A DNA stretch of 60,000 bases from NCBI GenBank assembly GCA_014529385.2, contig CM043970.1, positions 41,101,279 through 41,161,278 on the forward strand, written 5' to 3'. Numbering within the stretch: position 1 is the stretch's first letter; each line of letters starts with the position of its first letter. The notes beneath the pieces are model-generated. The model had not been told where the DNA came from. It was given only the letters and a program-made list of their open reading frames with translations, and searched no databases. Source of the stretch: Adiantum capillus-veneris (lineage: Eukaryota; Streptophyta; Polypodiopsida; Polypodiales; Pteridaceae). Below are positions 55,861-60,000 of this stretch, piece after piece. The position numbers and the translations under genes are program-made.

Positions 55861-57426
55861 CCCCGTGGCTTTAGCTCCCCTCTCCTTTGTTTCTTCTTTT
55901 CTCTCCTCCATTCTTACCAATTGTGCTCTTCTTTCTTCTAAAGAGCAGGCTTTCACCCTTAAGCCTCTTTCTTCTGAAGTTAAACCTTGTCCCTTTTTTC
56001 TACTTCCTAAAATCCACAAACCCTCCTTGGTAGGACGCCCCATTTGCTCTTATAGAGGATATGTTCTTGAGCATGCCTCTATATGGCTCCACTTGCAGCT
56101 TCTCCCTATCCTTCTTACTAAGAAGCAATACCTCAAAGATTCTTTTTCACTCATTAAGGATATCTCCTCTCTTGTCCTTCCTTTTAATGTCCTTCTCTTC
56201 ACGTTTGACGTTGGTCTTTATATCCTAGCATTCCCATTCAACAAGGTTTGCTTTGCACTCTCTGACTCTATCCGACACCATTTTTCCTCACCCAAAGCGA
56301 GTCTCATCCTCTCTTTGGCCTCTCTTGTCCTTAACCACCACTACATCTCCTTCCAAGGAAAATGTTGGCGACAAATCAAAGGTACTGCCATGGGTTTTGT
56401 TGTCGTCTATGCCTGCCGCTTTCTTTCTGACCTGGAAGATAGTATCAACCTTCCCTCCCATCCCTCTCTTCTCTTTTTCAAAAGATACATTGATGATGCC
56501 TTTGGCATTTGGCAGGGCTCCCTTCGTGATCTTGAGAAAATCCTCAAGCTTTACGGCTCACCACTCCAAAACTATATCAAAATTTTCCAAGTCAACAAGG
56601 TTTTTCTTGCACTCTCTGACTCTATCCGACACCATTTTTCCTCATCCAAAGCGAGTCTCATCCTCTCTTTGGCCTCTCTTGTCCTTAACCACCACTACAT
56701 CTCCTTCCAAGGAAAATGTTGGCGACAAATCAAAGGTACTGCCATGGGTTCCAATTTTGCTGTCGTCTATGCCTGCCTCTTTCTTTGTCACCTGGAAGAT
56801 AGTATCAAGCTTTATGGGTCACCACTCCAAAACTATATCAAAATTTCCCCTGTCATTTCTTCTATAGAAGCTTCCATCCTTGACATTCATTTCTTCAAAG
56901 GACCCTCTTTTTCTCATTTAGGGATTCTTGACTCTCATTGCAATCAAAAAAGTCTTAACTCTTACAACTACATTCCCTGGCAATCTTGGCACCCCACCCA
57001 CCAGAAAGTCGCTTTATCATTTCAGAGTTGAAAAGATATATCCTTAGAGAGAGCTCCTTGGAGGGCTTCCTTATCATTCGTGCCCTATTTTTTCAAAGAC
57101 TTAGAGCGAGGGGGTACCCCCAAGCTCTCCTCCATAATTGTTTCTCTCTTATCTCTTACAATGATAGGGACTCTCTCCTAAGGAAAACACCCATTTCAAA
57201 AAACCCCCCCTTTCTGGTAAAAATTCCCTTTTCACCCTTTACGTGCAACCTTAATCTCTCTCATTCCTTGATCAAACCTCTCTCTCTTCTGCTTGGCTCC
57301 ACGCCCGATTTATCTCACCTCCCCAAGACCCTTATTTGTTGGCTCAATGCACCCAATGCCGAGAATATGCTTAACGTCCAAATCTCGCACCCTTCCATTT
57401 CTTGCACCCCTCCTTGCCCCTCCTAG
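55861..57426 (+). pseudogene. Penelope-like reverse transcriptase (no GIY-YIG seen), rearranged
   Basis: The frame has hallmarks of Penelope-like RT: FFLLPKIHKPSLVGRPIC (55995), DSFSLIKDISSL, FTFDVGLYILAFPFNK, KCWRQIKGTAMG (56370) and the catalytic box KRYIDDAFGIWQGSL (56490). A second copy of the KVC/FLALSDSIRHHFSS to KGTAMG block follows at 56593-56800, 354 bases on, without a second catalytic box. The end part (HQKVALSF, LKRYILRESSLEGFLIIRAL, LRARGYPQALLHN) continues in a shifted frame to 57426. No GIY-YIG endonuclease follows. The N-terminal RT motif is missing, so it is 5'-truncated. Confidence 0.85.
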
Positions 57427-57433
57427 TACTTCT

Positions 57434-57457
57434 CCCCCCCCCCCCCCCCCCCCCCCC
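57434..57457. repeat. 24-base C homopolymer
   Basis: Just after the Penelope-like coding end. The stretch to 57906 has short C-rich runs and no gene. Confidence 0.9.
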
Positions 57458-57906
57458 AAAACCAAAGTTGGTGTCAATAATTTGTTTTGTATCTTGTCCC
57501 TTTTCCTTTTTTTTGTGCCTTTCAATAAGTTTGATTCTCCGCCCTATTTCTTTCACTTTATGCCTTGCTCCTTCTAGCCTCTCTTATCTTGATATTACCT
57601 CCCCAATGGTGCACATCGTACCAAATTTTTCCAATATTTACTTCTCTGTACCAAAAGATGCTTGTATTTATTTCTTTGTACCTAAAAACCTCTATCCTCC
57701 TCTTAATCCTCACCTTTGTACCTGCCTTGGGTTTGCAACCCCCAACCCTTACCCTTATTTAAGATGCCCCCAATCCTTGTAAATGAAATAACACTACTGA
57801 TGAGCTTTATATAGCAAAATGCATTTAGTGTTAATTGGTTGTTGCTTCTCCCCCCTCCCCCCCCTTTTGGTAAGATTCGCTCGCTTAAAGTTCATAAAAT
57901 TTGTGA

Positions 57907-59119
57907 GCTTTATTTCTGTTCACAAATTTCAAAAAAGTAATTATTAAAAAAAGAACCCAAGAAACAAAATCGCCACACAATTGGTTTTGATCTTTTGAAT
58001 TGAAAAAAAAACGACTCCAACTAGTTTTCGTCTAGGCGAGAAAAAGAAAAAGCCCAATAGTTCCCATCCCCGTCCTTGAGCATAAGCACGTTCTTGGTCT
58101 TGGTCTAATTATGGTAGGTATACATGGTTTTATATATATACCCTACTCCTCTAAGAGTGGAATGGGGCATGTGGGATAAAGGCTCCATCTTTCCCTGCAC
58201 AAGTCTCCAACTTTCACTTACACTCACTTGCCTAGGTAGAAATCGCTTGTTTTGAGGGTCATGAGCACCTCAAGTGGCCAAAAGCTGTGTTGTAAAGTGC
58301 ACGAAGATCCCCTAAGCAATACACTCTATTACATGTCCTAGTCTGCATAGCGAGCGACAAAAAAAAGAGAGAAAACAAACAAGAAAATGACTAACAAATC
58401 GAAACAACAAAACAATTTTTTTTTTTAATAAAGGAAAGTGTTTTGAGTGCTCACCAATGCTTGTAAGACATTGAAATCATATGTACTTATGGTTTGGACG
58501 AGTGCTAGAGTCTAAGAAATTAGAGAGTGTCTCAAACTATGCGAGAACCCATTATCCACCTACGTTAGGTTCCGGGCCTTTGGCTGGGACCCAATGTAGT
58601 GCGACCCAAGACCCACACATCGTGGTGGCTAGTGACTCTTCCTCTGATTTCAACATGATGGAGGGACACCCTACCCCATAGCCTGAAAATACAAACCAAA
58701 CCGTACCTGTCTCGGCTCCACAACCAAGTGCTAGTGTGTTTAGTCGCCTAATGGAAACCATTAGTCGAGCCACTCGTTCGGGGCATACGACTAGTGAAGT
58801 AATTGAAGGCGACGGGGAGGTAGATTCCTCTTTCACATCTCATGTAGACCCTATATCCCCAAGAATGTCAATGCCGATATCATGTCCCCTGGATTCATTG
58901 AAGACTCTACAAAGCAATCACCCTCTGAAGTTCTACTACTTGATGGTAGGAGTCTTGCGGAAGTACAAGAAGTCAATCGATATATGCAAGTAGCTAGGGA
59001 GAAGGAATTGAGAGCTTATGTATGATAGAACAACGTCAAGACATTAAGAAAAAGGCCCCTATGACAATAGTCATGCCAGTCAAGCAATCGAGTGCTCCCA
59101 AATTAGCAATCATTGAGGG
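57907..59119 (+). repeat. 1.2-kb direct repeat R, copy 2
   Basis: Few substitutions against copy 1 (for example Cys to Trp and Phe to Ser codons near 58492 and 58571, and a new TAG near 58680). After CATTGAGGG it runs on into further gag-like coding (QTIGSHNASTSRETSN), so this copy appears to be the native context. Confidence 0.9.
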
Positions 59120-59187
59120 TCAAACCATAGGGAGCCACAATGCCTCCACTTCAAGGGAAACCTCTAACATGACAAGCTTAGAGGGGG

Positions 59188-59208
59188 TTTAGGGTTTAGG
59201 GTTTAGGG
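59188..59208 (+). repeat. Interstitial telomere repeat, three TTTAGGG units
   Basis: Three perfect plant-type telomere units preceded by GGGGG, located 69 bases after repeat R copy 2, inside gag-like sequence. Confidence 0.9.
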
Positions 59209-60000
59209 CTACACATACCATGTGGGTTGGTTAGATGTTGTACAATCCACGTCTAGTGCCGCAAGTCTAGAGGAGCGACAACGGATGGTCTGTGATGTCA
59301 TCCATAGGGTTGTCCAATTGGAAAGGCAAAACAAGGGGATTAACATTCCTTCAACGGGTCTTATGAGATTCTTGGATACGAGAAAGACCAAACATCCGAC
59401 CCTATCACAAATGGAGACTCCCTCAGTGAGCCCCACCAACCCTTGACATGTTGTTTCACTTGGAGTCCCGGTACAATCTGAGCCCACAAGCAATAGATTT
59501 ACCTTTCCAAATTTAGCTCATCTTTCTCTCAAAGAATCTATGGTTACCATTCCTACCTCAATGATGAGCATGTTTAAAAATACACCTTGGACCTCATTCA
59601 TTAGTAAAGCACTAGTACCTAGTAGCACATTGCCTACAACAGTACCTACAAGTGTATCAATTATATGTACATGTTTTCCCTCATGCTCATGTAGCTCCTA
59701 CACCCCAAATTAAACCAAGGGCTTATGTTTCACATTGGCATTATCCAAGATCTTATTCAAGTGGGTCCATTCCAATTAACAATAACATGTCATATCTTAC
59801 ACTTGCTATGCCTAAGGCTACACTTGTGAACTTAGGACCACCGCATGGTACAACACCCTACAAAGTATGGGACCCAAGGACCGTGTGTATGCCAAGGCCA
59901 AGGCCAAGGCCAATCCCCATTTCACATGTAGTTCGAGGAGCACCTACACCCACTATACCTGCTCATTTAGGAGATTTCACAGCATTTGCTCAAACTATCG
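59209..60000 (+). pseudogene. Gag-like region, continues past window
   Basis: An open frame at 59222-59446 (ASLEERQRMVCDVIHRVVQL, GLMRFLDTRKTKHPTLSQME) is followed by more coding-like sequence in other frames (SLKESMVTIPTSMMSMFKN near 59530). The product family was not recognised. It is joined to repeat R copy 2 and ends at the window edge. Confidence 0.4.

Noticed and set aside
1-60000. tRNA or rRNA genes
   Set aside because: None recognised; TGGTATCAGAGC matches are retrotransposon primer sites, not tRNA genes.

Overview
This window is plant nuclear DNA from a large, transposon-dense genome. The evidence is a canonical WAV2/Bem46-type gene with plant-like exon structure, chromodomain Ty3/gypsy and Ty1/copia elements primed by initiator tRNA-Met, a BED-finger hAT transposase, an L1-type LINE and TTTAGGG telomeric units. 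A 23-kb intron and an endonuclease-less Penelope-like fragment fit a fern, lycophyte or gymnosperm better than a compact angiosperm, but the species is inference.

Layout. 1-1158: 3' end of a plus-strand chromovirus and its LTR. 1161-1735: a copia gag scrap. 1753-6944: a minus-strand gypsy relic whose two LTRs come from different subfamilies, i.e. a chimera. 7216-10770: an L1-type LINE relic with long poly-G tracts. 11369-41432 (minus): the one intact cellular gene, a WAV2/Bem46-like alpha/beta hydrolase with seven exons, 942 coding bases and all GT-AG junctions. Intron 5 (5.5 kb) holds repeat debris. Intron 1 (23.3 kb) holds a hAT pseudogene split by a 3.0-kb non-autonomous LTR element, then a three-level nest: a gypsy element (24660-39496) interrupted by a second gypsy element (26451-36984), itself interrupted by a copia element (29514-35373). 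Each level is closed by matching or near-matching 5-bp target duplications. 41569-42013: a MITE-like inverted repeat just upstream of the gene. 43692-51660: a plus-strand chromovirus with complete but broken gag-pol. 51661-60000: a decayed gag-like region, an opposite-strand integrase scrap, a 1.2-kb direct repeat flanking a Penelope-like reverse transcriptase, and a short interstitial telomere tract.

How it fits together. Only the hydrolase gene appears functional. Every transposon ORF seen carries stops, frameshifts or deletions. The gene has kept its reading frame and splice sites while its introns absorbed at least five independent insertions. The least ordinary observations are the Penelope-like fragment between near-identical 1.2-kb repeats, the hairpin-rich non-autonomous LTR element with telo-box motifs in its LTRs, and a 480-bp tandem array lodged inside an LTR with a dispersed relative flanked by a 26-bp duplication.
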